64,000 nt of DNA from Pseudidiomarina taiwanensis (GTDB lineage: Bacteria > Pseudomonadota > Gammaproteobacteria > Enterobacterales > Alteromonadaceae), in the NCBI RefSeq assembly GCF_003987435.1, contig NZ_PIQG01000002.1:62001-126000 (forward strand), written 5' to 3'. Shown here in pieces: positions 9,841 through 19,214 of the stretch (the stretch's first letter is position 1; each line of letters starts with the position of its first letter). A model generated the notes under the pieces. That model saw nothing but the letters and a program-made list of their open reading frames with translations. It was not told the origin of the DNA and did no database searches. The translations under genes and the position numbers were made by a program.

Positions 9841-10037
9841 CTTTGCTGCCTCTCTTGATAGGCTTGCCATCTCTGCTGCGCAATTTGATGCTGACGTTGC
9901 GCCAGCATCAAACTCCCTTCTACCACAGCTGCTGTAGATAAACTCTGTGACCAGTACCAAAAGCCTCCGCTAACCGTGCTCAGTATCAGCAACGCAAAAA
10001 TCAACTCCAGCAGCAATCCACCCGCTTGTCGTTTCAT
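9813..10037 (-). CDS. Very small prepilin-like protein of the type IVb-like pilus cluster
   Basis: Only 74 residues. MKRQAG-GLLLELIFALLILSTVS is a complete prepilin N-terminus: a basic leader, Gly before the cleavage site, Glu at +5 and a hydrophobic helix. It is followed by a Gln/Arg-rich helical tail with no visible globular pilin domain. The start overlaps the pilS stop as ATGA, so the two are translationally coupled. The end overlaps the PilV-like gene. It could be a helix-only minor subunit that primes or anchors the pilus. A frameshifted remnant of a larger pilin is possible, since downstream frames carry another prepilin, but each has its own start and ribosome binding site. Confidence 0.65.
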   Translation of the reverse strand: MKRQAGGLLLELIFALLILSTVSGGFWYWSQSLSTAAVVEGSLMLAQRQHQIAQQRWQAYQERQQRWRQSATIK

Positions 10038-10474
10038 CCTTGGAAGCGCACGACCAAGGCGCCGGCACTGTAACTTGCATCGAGAGCGTAGTCAGCGAAA
10101 TCACGAGCCAGACGCGCGCCTTCAGCATTCTCATCAATGCCATCAAGGGTGACGACGTAACGGGTGGGGTCGGAGCCATCAACCTCAACATTGACATCAC
10201 CCCCCCAAGGGTTGAGACCCACACCATCGCCCCAATTTTGTGGTACTGCAGCAATACCCGACATTGACGCTAAGCTAATGCCGCTATAGGTACCGTCGCG
10301 CGGGCGCCACAATGCTGAACCTGACTGAATGGTGATAATTTGGCTTTTCGCCTCACTCACTCGAGCATTGCCCAACGCCCAATCTCGGACCGTTAAGGAG
10401 CCAATTGTGGCGATCGCAATGATCGATAACACTGTGAGCACTTCAATGAAGGTAAATCCCTTTACTTGTTTCAT
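10034..10474 (-). CDS. pilS: Major pilin (PilS-like type IV prepilin)
   Basis: 146 residues. The leader MKQVKG is followed by FTFIEVLTVLSIIAIATIGSL, a canonical prepilin motif with Phe at +1 and Glu at +5. The mature protein is about 140 residues and has no Cys, so it lacks the C-terminal disulfide loop of most type IV pilins. The ATG at 10474 has AAGGAAAG just upstream; an in-frame GTG at 10495 would lengthen the leader to 13 residues. The gene follows pilR by 22 bases and is the likeliest major subunit because it is the only pilin here with a full-length globular domain. The position after PilR matches R64 pilS. Confidence 0.8.
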   Translation of the reverse strand: MKQVKGFTFIEVLTVLSIIAIATIGSLTVRDWALGNARVSEAKSQIITIQSGSALWRPRDGTYSGISLASMSGIAAVPQNWGDGVGLNPWGGDVNVEVDGSDPTRYVVTLDGIDENAEGARLARDFADYALDASYSAGALVVRFQG

Positions 10475-10496
10475 CTTACTTTCCTTTTGATTCACA

Positions 10497-11525
10497 TCAG
10501 ACCAATTGAGTCTGCTGAGTTAATTGCATGAGCATAGTCCCCATGCCACCGACTGCTACCCCAAGACAACTAAAGATCATGAGATAACAGAAACTTTGTA
10601 AGCCTTGCCGCAAGCGCGCTAAACTCGCTACCGCATCATTTGCCGCATACCCCGCAACGCGGGCCAGAGTCGCCTGCTCCGTTGCACTGCGACTCGCATT
10701 GGCTAGGCGGAACAACATTCGGGGCGCCAGTAAGCCAACATTCAATAATTGCGCTAGCTCCTTTTCACCGTTGTTAAGACGGCTTTGAATCAACCGACAG
10801 GCGCGCGCAAGGAGCCCTCCAGCTCGAATTTGCATCGCGTTAACCGCCCGATTGAGATTCACTTGCGCGGCCAATAGCACGGTTAATGTTTGCAGTAACT
10901 CAACCGCGATAAAATAACGTTGCACTCGAAAGGCGCCATAGTTTACCAGCCATTGGTAACTGCTAAGGCGTTGCAGCGCGCCACTTGGGACACCACACAC
11001 CCAAATCAATAGCAGTAATAACGCCAGCAACACTGCCGTGACCAGTAATGGTTGGCTCAGCCAATACAGGGCTTGAGCTAATTCTGGCCAAGCGCTGATC
11101 GGAAGATTAGTTGCTAATTTGGGTAACACGGTTTGGCCGATAAAAAACACGGCTAGCACGGCAATAAATAACATAATCGCGGGATATAGCAGGGGCCGAA
11201 TAAACTGCTGCAGAGCTTGGCTACGTTGCAGCTGCGCGGCGCCATAACGGGCGAGCAGTTGCGGTAACTGACCGCTGCGCTCACCGACATCGACTAACAT
11301 TAATAAGTCAGCATTAATAAACGGCGTGAGAGCTGCTGCGAGCGGCTCACCGCGTTGTAGTGCGCTGGCGACCTGCTGTGCAAATTGACGTTCCCCGCGC
11401 AGGTTTTGGGTTTGTGCATGACGTGCAAGTTGTGCTGTCGCTTGTAATGGACTCAAGCCATCTTGCAAAGCGAGGGCAAAATCCTCTAACAGCTCAAGTT
11501 GCCGTGCCTTACTCAGTTGCTTCAT
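10497..11525 (-). CDS. pilR: Inner-membrane pilus assembly protein PilR (GspF family)
   Basis: 342 residues. Polytopic platform protein that couples the assembly ATPase to pilin insertion. It has two GspF/T2SSF-type cytoplasmic domains, the first with the signature GEPLAAALTPFINADLLMLVDVGERSGQLPQLL, and three membrane segments (LLYPAIMLFIAVLAVFFIG; LLVTAVLLALLLLLIWVCGV; CYLMIFSCLGVAVGGMGTML). The ATG at 11525, preceded by GAGG, is chosen; it overlaps the end of pilQ by 17 bases. An upstream in-frame start at 11558 would overlap further. In R64-type clusters this is the gene directly before the major pilin, as here. Confidence 0.85.
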   Translation of the reverse strand: MKQLSKARQLELLEDFALALQDGLSPLQATAQLARHAQTQNLRGERQFAQQVASALQRGEPLAAALTPFINADLLMLVDVGERSGQLPQLLARYGAAQLQRSQALQQFIRPLLYPAIMLFIAVLAVFFIGQTVLPKLATNLPISAWPELAQALYWLSQPLLVTAVLLALLLLLIWVCGVPSGALQRLSSYQWLVNYGAFRVQRYFIAVELLQTLTVLLAAQVNLNRAVNAMQIRAGGLLARACRLIQSRLNNGEKELAQLLNVGLLAPRMLFRLANASRSATEQATLARVAGYAANDAVASLARLRQGLQSFCYLMIFSCLGVAVGGMGTMLMQLTQQTQLV

Positions 11526-12906
11526 GATTTGCCTCACTGGCCTTGAGCTGGGTTTCAATTGACTGCCAGCCTTGCTCGACTAATTGCTGGAAATAACGTG
11601 CGAGCTGTCCCTCACGAAAGGCTTGTGCAAAAGCCTGGTCGCAATCAATCCATTCATAAACTAACCGTCGACCACTTGCGCCAACACCGTGACAGTGGTC
11701 ACAAACAGGATTATTACCCAGACAATGCGGACAGCGAATGCTCACCAGCCGCTGCGCAATAATGCCTCGCAGCACTCCTGGTTGGGCTAAATTTGCCGCA
11801 CTCAAACCAAGATCAAGTAACCGCTGTGCCGCCCCAGCGCAATCATGCGCGTGCAAGGTTGCCGTCACAATATGCCCAGTCAACGCCGCTGAGTAGGCCG
11901 CCTGCGCAGTCTTTTCGTCGCGAATCTCGCTAATCGAGATAAGATCAGGATCCTCGCGCAAGGCAACTTTCACCATGTTGGCAAAATTCAACTCAGGATG
12001 CTCAGCAAGCACTGGCTTTTGCTCGATCTGTGGCTGTACAATTTCGATCGGGTCTTCAAGCGAAATTGCCTTTTGCGCACTCGATAGCTGTAGATTTAAT
12101 CCTGCTAGGGTGGTGGTTTTCCCCTGCCCAGTTGCGCCAATCACTAAAATCAGTCCGCTTTTTTGCTGCAACCAACTCGCAACCGCGCGACAAACAGCTG
12201 GTTCAAAACCTAACTGAGCCAGAGTTAACACTTCGGCCTGTTCATTTTGAATCCGCATGGTTACCGCAAAGCCTAATCGCGTCGGTGACTTCTGGACGCG
12301 CAGGCGCAGTGCCAGCGGTCGCTCACGAACAATGACAGTTAAGCGAATACTGGCACTAGATAAACTTTGCTCAGAGTAAAGCTCGTGAAAATCGTCTGAA
12401 CGCGTATTTAAGGCCGCGGCGATAGCAGCACTCATCAGTTCGCGTGGTCGCTCAGTTCGTTGTACCAAAGCTCCATGCACCCGAAATGCGACGGTCGCTT
12501 GTTGCGGCTCAAACAGCAAATGAATATCCGAAGCCGCATAGACCAATGCTTGTTGAACCAAGTCTTCTAAGGCCTGATGCGCTCGACTACGTTGTTGCTC
12601 GGTGACCAAGCTGCGGCGTTGAACTTCCTGACTGGCCACCGCGTCATGCAATAACTTGCGAATTTCATGAGCAGGAGAGCAAAGCTGCGCTTTGATGTGC
12701 GCCCCAGAGCGTTCCATCAGTACACAAATGTTATTTAATTCCAGTGCTCGATAATGCCAAGCCGAAGGCGACACTACTAACACCCCATCTTTGGTGACTA
12801 AGGCTGCAACATCTTGCTCATCAGCCTCAGAAATTGCCAGGCAGTAAGGCAACATAGGTTCCGCCAGTTGCTGCCAATGCCATTGCTCTAAACCGACTGT
12901 TTTCAT
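11509..12906 (-). CDS. pilQ: Pilus assembly ATPase PilQ (GspE/VirB11 family)
   Basis: 465 residues. Cytoplasmic hexameric ATPase that powers pilus extension. Walker A is GATGQGKTT at 257-265. The Asp box (SLEDPIEIVQ) and Walker B region (DPDLISISEIRDEKTA) follow, with the His box TATLHAHD. A tetracysteine zinc site is present (CPHC and CDHC at 392-405), as in many GspE proteins. The start overlaps the pilP stop by four bases (ATGA). No second PilT-type retraction ATPase is in the cluster, which agrees with R64-type systems placing one ATPase between PilP and PilR. Confidence 0.88.
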   Translation of the reverse strand: MKTVGLEQWHWQQLAEPMLPYCLAISEADEQDVAALVTKDGVLVVSPSAWHYRALELNNICVLMERSGAHIKAQLCSPAHEIRKLLHDAVASQEVQRRSLVTEQQRSRAHQALEDLVQQALVYAASDIHLLFEPQQATVAFRVHGALVQRTERPRELMSAAIAAALNTRSDDFHELYSEQSLSSASIRLTVIVRERPLALRLRVQKSPTRLGFAVTMRIQNEQAEVLTLAQLGFEPAVCRAVASWLQQKSGLILVIGATGQGKTTTLAGLNLQLSSAQKAISLEDPIEIVQPQIEQKPVLAEHPELNFANMVKVALREDPDLISISEIRDEKTAQAAYSAALTGHIVTATLHAHDCAGAAQRLLDLGLSAANLAQPGVLRGIIAQRLVSIRCPHCLGNNPVCDHCHGVGASGRRLVYEWIDCDQAFAQAFREGQLARYFQQLVEQGWQSIETQLKASEANHEATE

Positions 12907-13319
12907 CTTAATTCCCCCAACCGACTGAGCATTTTTTGCTGGCCATCGTAACGCGCGTAAACTGCATCATCCTCACGCCAAAGATATAACCCAGAGGGAT
13001 GTTCAAACGCTAACGGTAACTGCAATAATTGTTGCTGCCAAACCACCACCGCTAATGCTTTATCTGCGGTTTCAATCAGTCCTTGCCACTGCAATGTTGC
13101 CAGCGGATTCGCTGCAACTGGCGCATGTTGCAGTTGTGCCATCGCATGTTTAGCTTGCGCGACTTGCAGCGCATACTGAGCCTGCTGCGCTTGCAATTGT
13201 GCTCGGCGCTCGCGCAACTCTTCGGTACGAATCGCTTTAAGCTGCTCGCTATGGTTGGCGCTTGGTGGTGCGACACTCACCAATTCAGTTCCTAATAACA
13301 ACACCAGTGCGGTGATCAT
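12903..13319 (-). CDS. pilP: PilP-like pilus biogenesis protein
   Basis: 138 residues with a hydrophobic N-terminus (ITALVLLLGTELVSVA) that looks like a signal peptide or anchor, then a long Gln/Ala-rich coiled-coil (QLKAIRTEELRERRAQLQAQ onwards) and a compact C-terminal domain. Placed between the PilO-like protein and the ATPase, it matches R64 PilP in order, size and overall form; sequence conservation in this family is low, so the assignment rests partly on position. It is probably a periplasmic partner of PilO. GGAGA lies upstream of the ATG, and the end overlaps the pilQ start by four bases. Confidence 0.65.
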   Translation of the reverse strand: MITALVLLLGTELVSVAPPSANHSEQLKAIRTEELRERRAQLQAQQAQYALQVAQAKHAMAQLQHAPVAANPLATLQWQGLIETADKALAVVVWQQQLLQLPLAFEHPSGLYLWREDDAVYARYDGQQKMLSRLGELR

Positions 13320-13338
13320 ACGATGGGTTCTCCCTAAC

Positions 13339-14526
13339 TTAGCGCGCCTGGTAATAGCGCAAATTCATGGTGACAGCGGGGTTGGCGCCGACGTCATAAT
13401 GAAAACTCAAGAGCCGCCAAGCTCCGCTCAAGTGAGTTAGCTGTAACAATTCACTCCAGCTATGTTCCGTTAGCTCGAGTTGGAGGTCCTGATGCTGCCA
13501 CCAATGTTCAGTGGTCAGCGGATGCTGCTGGGTGAGCAATAAGTTCGCCGACCTAGGTAATTGCGAGGCAGCATCGGTTTGCTGTGGCCAAGGCCATGTA
13601 TCTGCGAGTCTTAGCGGCGCAACGATATCATTCACCAAGACCTGCTCCACTAGCGCACTGCCCCGACTCGAGCTGACTTGCCAAACCGCGTCGAGCTGCA
13701 ATTGCAATTCAGCTAAAGTCGCAAAATCAGCTTGATAATTTGCACTGAGCTTGCCATCACTCTGCAACTGGACCTTCGTCAGACGCCAACCACTCACGCT
13801 TTGTAATTCTTCAAGTGCAGCAGCAAGCTGCGATGCCAGCGCCATACCCAAACCAGCCGGTCTTAATTCAGCCACCTCAGCAGTGAGTGGCGCCGCTTGC
13901 GCAGCGGCTTCTTGCTGTAAATCAAAACTTAGCCAGAGGCCCAAGCCAACCAGCACGAGTGCACACACCAAAAGTTGCCAAGGCCGCCAAAAGCTCACTC
14001 CTGGCAGCGGCTTAAAACGATAACGGCGACAGCCCTTGAGCGTATCTCCAAGTGGTGTTTGTTGCGCCTCAAATGCGATTCCTGCAGCCTCTAATTGTTT
14101 CGCTAGAGGATGCTCTGGCGCCTCGATAAGTTGCAAAGGCAGTGCCGCTGTCTGATTGCCATCGAGTTGCCACAAAGTTTGCAATTGAGCGAGGTCCTGA
14201 GCAGTGCGACCCAGTTGAATGGCGCCACATAATTGGCCTTGGTTCCACCTGACCCAAAACAATCGATCTGAACTCGAAATCAGAATCTGTGCCCGTTCAT
14301 GAGCTTTAAACCGCTCCACGATAAGAGCTAAGCGGTCTGCATAACGCTTACCGCGCTCAGCCTCAATACAACTTACCCAATAGCCGCCTTTTACCCGAAT
14401 ACTGTGATAATGGTTAAAGCCCAATTGCCGTGCTTCCTCCAGCACCTGTCGCAGTGCCCTGGCGTTAGCGGCCTGTACCCGCCAGCATTGTTCAATCCAG
14501 TGCCAAGTTGGAGCGTGTTGACGCAT
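13339..14526 (-). CDS. pilO: PilO-like (type 4b PilO2) pilus assembly protein
   Basis: 395 residues. A cytoplasmic N-terminal domain of about 180 residues is followed by a single membrane segment (QLLVCALVLVGLGLWLSF, about 184-201) and a periplasmic C-terminal part of nearly 200 residues. This bitopic layout is that of the R64 PilO2 family, which aligns the inner-membrane complex with the outer-membrane secretin. The start is three bases after the secretin stop. It resembles neither MshI/MshJ nor PilM/PilN of type IVa pili. Assignment is from topology and position, supported by the neighbours. Confidence 0.7.
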   Translation of the reverse strand: MRQHAPTWHWIEQCWRVQAANARALRQVLEEARQLGFNHYHSIRVKGGYWVSCIEAERGKRYADRLALIVERFKAHERAQILISSSDRLFWVRWNQGQLCGAIQLGRTAQDLAQLQTLWQLDGNQTAALPLQLIEAPEHPLAKQLEAAGIAFEAQQTPLGDTLKGCRRYRFKPLPGVSFWRPWQLLVCALVLVGLGLWLSFDLQQEAAAQAAPLTAEVAELRPAGLGMALASQLAAALEELQSVSGWRLTKVQLQSDGKLSANYQADFATLAELQLQLDAVWQVSSSRGSALVEQVLVNDIVAPLRLADTWPWPQQTDAASQLPRSANLLLTQQHPLTTEHWWQHQDLQLELTEHSWSELLQLTHLSGAWRLLSFHYDVGANPAVTMNLRYYQAR

Positions 14527-14529
14527 CGG

Positions 14530-16008
14530 CTAGCCCTCAATAATTCGTGGGGTAATCAACAGCAAAGTCTCGGTTTGTTGTTGCGATTGTTGATTCCGCC
14601 CACCTAACAACAAGCTCAACCAAGATTCTTGTTCCTGAGTGGTTTCCCGATGTTGTTGTAAGCCAGACAACAGTAGCGTTTCGCCATCTCCCACCCGCGC
14701 CTTCATAAAGAACTTTTTGCGCTGTGTATGTGGCGTTTGAATTAATTGCTCACCGGAGCGAACCTCATCGATTGCTTGTAAATCGGAAATTTCACTGGAG
14801 AGCTGCAAAATCACCTGGTCTTGCTGAATACTGGGGAGCAAATACAGCTCAAAACCCGTCGTCACAACCCCTGGCTCTAATGTGGTCGAGGTCCCAACAT
14901 TTGCAGTTGCGACACTGCCAGCTGCGGCTAAATAGGTGGCGTTATCTTCGAGCACTAATTTAGCGATCTGGTTATTAAGGCTCAGTAAGCGCGGCTGCTT
15001 ACGACTATTTACCCTTCCCTGCTCTTGCAAAGCCTCGAAAAATACTTGGCTCCCTGCGGCGCGCCCGCTTTGTTGAGTCCAACTTAATTGGCTACCGAGC
15101 ACTCCGCCACTGGTAAAACTGGCAGAAGAGAGTGCCAATTGGCCAGAGCCACTGGCGGTCTCGAGCAACGCCTGCCAATCAATGCTGAACTGCTCGTTCT
15201 GGTGAAAGGTTACCTCGATGATTTGCACATCGATTGCAACTTGACGCAGTAGTCGCTCATTTTGCTCGGCGAGATAGCGTGCGACGCGTTCCATTCGTTG
15301 CGGTGTATCGCGCACTAGGACAGAGGTTGAACTTTGATTCAATTGCACCGTGCCATGTGCTGATAGCAATAATTTTAGGCCAGCCTCGAGGTCGCGCCAG
15401 ACCGAGAGTTCATCATTGCTAAAGTTTAGGAATTGGTCGCTAGTTTGGGTGAAAGCACTCCGCTCGGTATTCCCTTGAGTCCGCTGTTGCTGATTTTTAT
15501 TCCCCAAAAAGTACTGGGTCGAACCATTTAGGAAAGCGACATCGAAACTACGGAGTTGATATTTACTCCAGCTAATAAAATCACGACCGAATTCAAGATG
15601 AAACCCAGTTTGTCGCTTCAGCTCAGCCAGTAAACCACCGAGCGAGCCATGGTATTGCAATGAAATTGGCCGCTCTAATTCAGGGCGGTCAATAAAGTCA
15701 ACGCGGATCTCATGGGCGGCAAATGTCTCGTGCACTAACGCGGTAAAACCTATCTCTGTAACCGCTACAGTGACAGGGCGATGAAACCAAGCAGGTTGTG
15801 ACAATTCATCAGGTGATAAACTCGGTACCCAAAACTCATCTTCATAAGCCACAGTCTGAGGTTCGCCCCGCAGCGCCAACGCTTGTTGCTGCGCTTTAGC
15901 TAATTGCTGCTGCAGTTCAGTTGGTGGGGTTGAATCCGCTTGCGGTTGACTACTGCAACTGAACAGTAAAGTGGTCGCAGTTGCGAACAAAATGAAGTGG
16001 GGGCGCAT
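14530..16008 (-). CDS. pilN: Lipoprotein secretin PilN of a type IVb-like pilus
   Basis: 492 residues. Outer-membrane secretin through which the pilus exits. The N-terminus ends in a lipobox (TLLFSC, Cys18), typical for R64 PilN and BfpB/TcpC-type lipoprotein secretins rather than type IVa PilQ. N-domains occupy about 100-280 (RPISLQYHGSLGGLLAELKR; VLVRDTPQRMERVARYLAEQ). The secretin domain follows to the C-terminus, with VGDGETLLLSGLQQHRETTQ and the end LLLITPRIIEG. Its ATG shares one base with the stop of the upstream TcpQ/PilL-like gene (TGATG), so the two are coupled. Identification as a secretin is secure; the PilN subtype is well supported. Confidence 0.87.
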   Translation of the reverse strand: MRPHFILFATATTLLFSCSSQPQADSTPPTELQQQLAKAQQQALALRGEPQTVAYEDEFWVPSLSPDELSQPAWFHRPVTVAVTEIGFTALVHETFAAHEIRVDFIDRPELERPISLQYHGSLGGLLAELKRQTGFHLEFGRDFISWSKYQLRSFDVAFLNGSTQYFLGNKNQQQRTQGNTERSAFTQTSDQFLNFSNDELSVWRDLEAGLKLLLSAHGTVQLNQSSTSVLVRDTPQRMERVARYLAEQNERLLRQVAIDVQIIEVTFHQNEQFSIDWQALLETASGSGQLALSSASFTSGGVLGSQLSWTQQSGRAAGSQVFFEALQEQGRVNSRKQPRLLSLNNQIAKLVLEDNATYLAAAGSVATANVGTSTTLEPGVVTTGFELYLLPSIQQDQVILQLSSEISDLQAIDEVRSGEQLIQTPHTQRKKFFMKARVGDGETLLLSGLQQHRETTQEQESWLSLLLGGRNQQSQQQTETLLLITPRIIEG

Positions 16009-16430
16009 CAGCTTTGCGCTCCGCGATAGCTAAGCCGCGCACTGCGATTGGCGTAAATGGTAAGTTGAATCCCGTAGGGTTTCAGGAGTCGCTGCAGTAG
16101 CTCACCCCAACTCGGTGCATCAAGCCGCATATCAGCGGGCCAGCGGTGATGGGGTGAGATTTGCCAATCGATCCAATCGACCTCGAGATGAGCTCGAATA
16201 AGCTGCTCGACTTGGGGTTGCAATAAACCTTGGTTGAGTTCAGCACTGACCGCTGGCTTAGACTCAGAAAGCGGAGTTGGCGTACTCGCTGCGAGTGTTT
16301 GCCAAGCTGCCGCAATAGCAAAGGGCGCGCATTGCTGTGCTTGCAGTGGTGCCGACATCAAGCTCAGGAAAAGCCCTGAGCTGACGCCGACGAGGACCTG
16401 GGTAAGCCCTTGAGTTGGTTTAAGAACCAT
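16008..16430 (-). CDS. TcpQ/PilL-like periplasmic pilus protein, first gene of the cluster
   Basis: About 140 residues with a signal peptide (VLVGVSSGLFLSLMSAPLQA). The C-terminal half (WPADMRLDAPSWGELLQRLL, then KPYGIQLTIYANRSARL) resembles the C-terminal domain of TcpQ and of R64 PilL, which helps the secretin reach or assemble in the outer membrane. It is much shorter than R64 PilL, essentially signal plus domain. The ATG at 16430 has a near-perfect ribosome binding site, AAGGAGGT, three to four bases upstream; an in-frame ATG at 16478 has none. The strong site suggests translation of the operon is set here. topA ends 102 bases upstream on the same strand. Confidence 0.65.
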   Translation of the reverse strand: MVLKPTQGLTQVLVGVSSGLFLSLMSAPLQAQQCAPFAIAAAWQTLAASTPTPLSESKPAVSAELNQGLLQPQVEQLIRAHLEVDWIDWQISPHHRWPADMRLDAPSWGELLQRLLKPYGIQLTIYANRSARLSYRGAQS

Positions 16431-16532
16431 GTGACCTCCTTGTACACCCGGTATTCCATCCGTGAAATACCCTTTCAATCTAGTGCACTGAGATCAACTC
16501 AACAAGAGCGCAAAAACGTCTTGTGCTGTAAA

Positions 16533-19214
16533 TTATTTCTTCGCTTTAGTTTTTGCTTTCGACTTAGCCTTGGCTTTCGGCTTGGCTTTTTTCTTTGGTG
16601 CTTCGACCTGTTGCCACTCACCATCGCGATAATACGCTTGCCAACCGGTTTGCTTACCGTCCTGCTCAGTCACCACATACTGCTCTTTCTGCTTGCGACT
16701 ATAGCGGACAATTGCCTCGTTACCCTCAGCATCAGCTACGGGAGCCTCGGCAAGATAATGAAACTTCGCTGGAATACGATCTTTAAAGCGCTTCAATTCG
16801 GCAACTTTTACCGCCCGAGTCTCCCGTGATTTCGGGAAGGTATTGGCCGATAAGAAAATACCCGAGGCGCCATCACGCAGCACGAAGTAAGCATCCGATT
16901 GCTCACATGGTAACTCTGGCAGTGGCACAGGGTCTTCTTTCGGTGGCGCTGGCTGACCATTTTTAAGCAATTTACGGGTGTTTTTACATTCGCTGTTGGT
17001 ACAGTCGAAATACTTCCCGAAACGTCCAGTTTTGAGCTGCATGTCGCTACCACAGCGATCACATTCAAGGACCGGACCATCGTAACCTTTGATGCGGAAT
17101 TCGCCCTGCTCGAGCAACTGCCCCGAACAGCTCGGATTGTTCCCGCAGACATGCAATTTGCGGTGCTGGTCGATCAAATAGCTGTCCATCGCGGTACCAC
17201 ATTTTGGACAGCGTTTCTTCGCCCGCAACGCAGTGGTTTCAGCTTCTTCATCATCGCTTACCGCAATCGCCTCTTCACCCGGCAGCAAGTTCATGGTTTG
17301 CGTGCAGCGCTCTTTGGGCGGCAATTCATAGCCCGAACAGCCTAAGAACACCCCGGTGCTGGCGGTTCGAATCCCCATCTTGCGGCCACAGCTTGGACAG
17401 TCGATATCCGTTAACACCATCTTATTGCCACGCATACCCCCCTCTTCCGGAGGGAGCTCGGCTTGTTCAAGTTTTTTACTAAACTCGAGATAGAACTGAT
17501 CGAGGGTTTCTTTCCAGTTCCTCTTGCCTGCTGCAATATCATCGAGGGCCTGCTCCATTTCGGCAGTGAAGTTGAAGTTCAGCAGGCGCGAGAAATTCTC
17601 GACTAAGCGGTCATTGACAATTTCACCCATTTTTTCTGCGAAAAAGCGGCGATTCTCAACGCGTACATAGCCGCGATCTTGAATCGTTGAAATAATCGCG
17701 GCGTAGGTCGAAGGACGTCCGATTCCACGTTTTTCTAGCTCTTTAACCAATGACGCTTCGCTAAATCGAGCCGGTGGCTTGGTAAAATGCTGTTGCGGAT
17801 CAAGCTCAAGCAAATCCAATACTTGCCCAGGTTGGACATCAGGCAAGGTCGTCTCTTCGCTCTTTTTCGCACTCGCTGGCGGTTGCACTTTGGTCCAGCC
17901 AGGGAAACGCAGAACTCGCCCACGCGCTTTTAACTCATAATCACCCGCAGCAACCGTCAAGGTTGTTGCATCGTATTGCGCTGGGGTCATCTGACAAGCA
18001 ACAAATTGGCGCCAAATGAGTTCGTATAGACGCTGCGCATCACGCTCCATATCTTTTAGTTGCTCAGACCGTACCGACACGTTAGACGGACGAATCGCCT
18101 CGTGCGCCTCTTGCGCGTTTTGCTTCGAGCCATAAAAGTTCGGCTTAGCCGGCAAATAATCCGCGCCGTATTGCTTTTCAATAAACTCGCGACAATGATA
18201 GAGCGCTTCTTGGCTCAAATTGGTCGAGTCAGTACGCATATAGGTGATATGACCCGCTTCGTATAAGCGCTGCGCCAGCATCATGGTTTTCTTTACCCCA
18301 AACCCGAGCCGAGTGCTCGCTGCTTGCTGCAAAGTTGAGGTAATAAAAGGTGCGGATGGACGGCTACTGGTCGGCTTATCTTCGCGTTCACGGACGACAT
18401 AATTAGCTTGTTTGAGCGCTGCAACCGTGCGTTCGGCGGCTTCTTGGTCCACCGCTTTAAAGGGTTTGCCAAGATAACGCTGGACCTGCATCCGCAGTGA
18501 TTCAGCTTTGGCCGCCCGTAAATCGGCATAGATATCCCAATATTCTTCTGGAACAAAGGCCTTAATCTCGCGCTCACGTTCAACAACCAAGCGCACTGCA
18601 ACTGATTGCACTCGACCTGCGGATAAGCCACGGGCAATTTTCTTCCACAGCAGTGGCGACACCATAAAGCCCACCACCCGATCAAGGAAGCGCCGAGTTT
18701 GCTGAGCATTTACTCGGTCAAGGTTAACCTGCGCGGGGTGTGAGAAGGCATCCTGAATTGCATTTTTGGTAATCTCGTTAAAGACGACACGCTGGAAGCG
18801 CTCGTTCGGGCCGCCAATAAGCTCGCGCAAATGCCACGCGATAGCTTCTCCTTCGCGGTCCAAATCCGTTGCGAGATAGACTTTGTCAGCTTTGCTGGCA
18901 AGCTTTTGTAATTCTGCCACCACTTTTTCTTTACCGGGCAGAACTTCGTAGTGGGCTTCCCAGTTGTGGGTGGGATCAATACCCATACGCGCCACCAGCT
19001 TTTCAAATTCGCGCTGTTTCTTATAGGCAGCTTTCGCCTCATCTGACATCTTACGAACTTCAGCTGCGGGCTTAGCTTTAACACTTTCCACGGTCCGAGT
19101 CGGTAAATCTCGAACATGGCCGACACTCGATTTCACAATAAAATCGTTGCCTAAATATTTATTTATAGTCTTCGCCTTAGCAGGCGACTCGACAATAACG
19201 AGTGATTTGCTCAT
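16533..19214 (-). CDS. topA: DNA topoisomerase I (type IA)
   Basis: 893 residues. Relaxes negative supercoils by cutting one strand through a tyrosine. The N-terminus [20 protein letters not shown] starts the Toprim domain, with [13 protein letters not shown] near 117-129. The active-site Tyr is in [13 protein letters not shown] (near 330). The C-terminal region has three Cys4 zinc ribbons ([27 protein letters not shown]), then a winged region and a very basic tail rich in Lys-Ala repeats. Full length for the family. The pilus cluster follows on the same strand without a clear terminator. Identification is secure. Confidence 0.98.
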   Translation of the reverse strand: MSKSLVIVESPAKAKTINKYLGNDFIVKSSVGHVRDLPTRTVESVKAKPAAEVRKMSDEAKAAYKKQREFEKLVARMGIDPTHNWEAHYEVLPGKEKVVAELQKLASKADKVYLATDLDREGEAIAWHLRELIGGPNERFQRVVFNEITKNAIQDAFSHPAQVNLDRVNAQQTRRFLDRVVGFMVSPLLWKKIARGLSAGRVQSVAVRLVVEREREIKAFVPEEYWDIYADLRAAKAESLRMQVQRYLGKPFKAVDQEAAERTVAALKQANYVVREREDKPTSSRPSAPFITSTLQQAASTRLGFGVKKTMMLAQRLYEAGHITYMRTDSTNLSQEALYHCREFIEKQYGADYLPAKPNFYGSKQNAQEAHEAIRPSNVSVRSEQLKDMERDAQRLYELIWRQFVACQMTPAQYDATTLTVAAGDYELKARGRVLRFPGWTKVQPPASAKKSEETTLPDVQPGQVLDLLELDPQQHFTKPPARFSEASLVKELEKRGIGRPSTYAAIISTIQDRGYVRVENRRFFAEKMGEIVNDRLVENFSRLLNFNFTAEMEQALDDIAAGKRNWKETLDQFYLEFSKKLEQAELPPEEGGMRGNKMVLTDIDCPSCGRKMGIRTASTGVFLGCSGYELPPKERCTQTMNLLPGEEAIAVSDDEEAETTALRAKKRCPKCGTAMDSYLIDQHRKLHVCGNNPSCSGQLLEQGEFRIKGYDGPVLECDRCGSDMQLKTGRFGKYFDCTNSECKNTRKLLKNGQPAPPKEDPVPLPELPCEQSDAYFVLRDGASGIFLSANTFPKSRETRAVKVAELKRFKDRIPAKFHYLAEAPVADAEGNEAIVRYSRKQKEQYVVTEQDGKQTGWQAYYRDGEWQQVEAPKKKAKPKAKAKSKAKTKAKK

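Noticed and set aside
8451-16430. MSHA pilus or type II secretion system
   Set aside because: No MshM-type AAA ATPase, MshN TPR protein, or GspG/H/I/J/K/L/M set is present; the lipoprotein secretin, the bitopic PilO-like protein and the PilV-like pilin fit the R64-like type better.
16431-16532. Promoter for the pilus operon
   Set aside because: TTGTTG, 17 bases, TAGATT is present but matches the consensus too weakly to call; the operon may also be read from topA.
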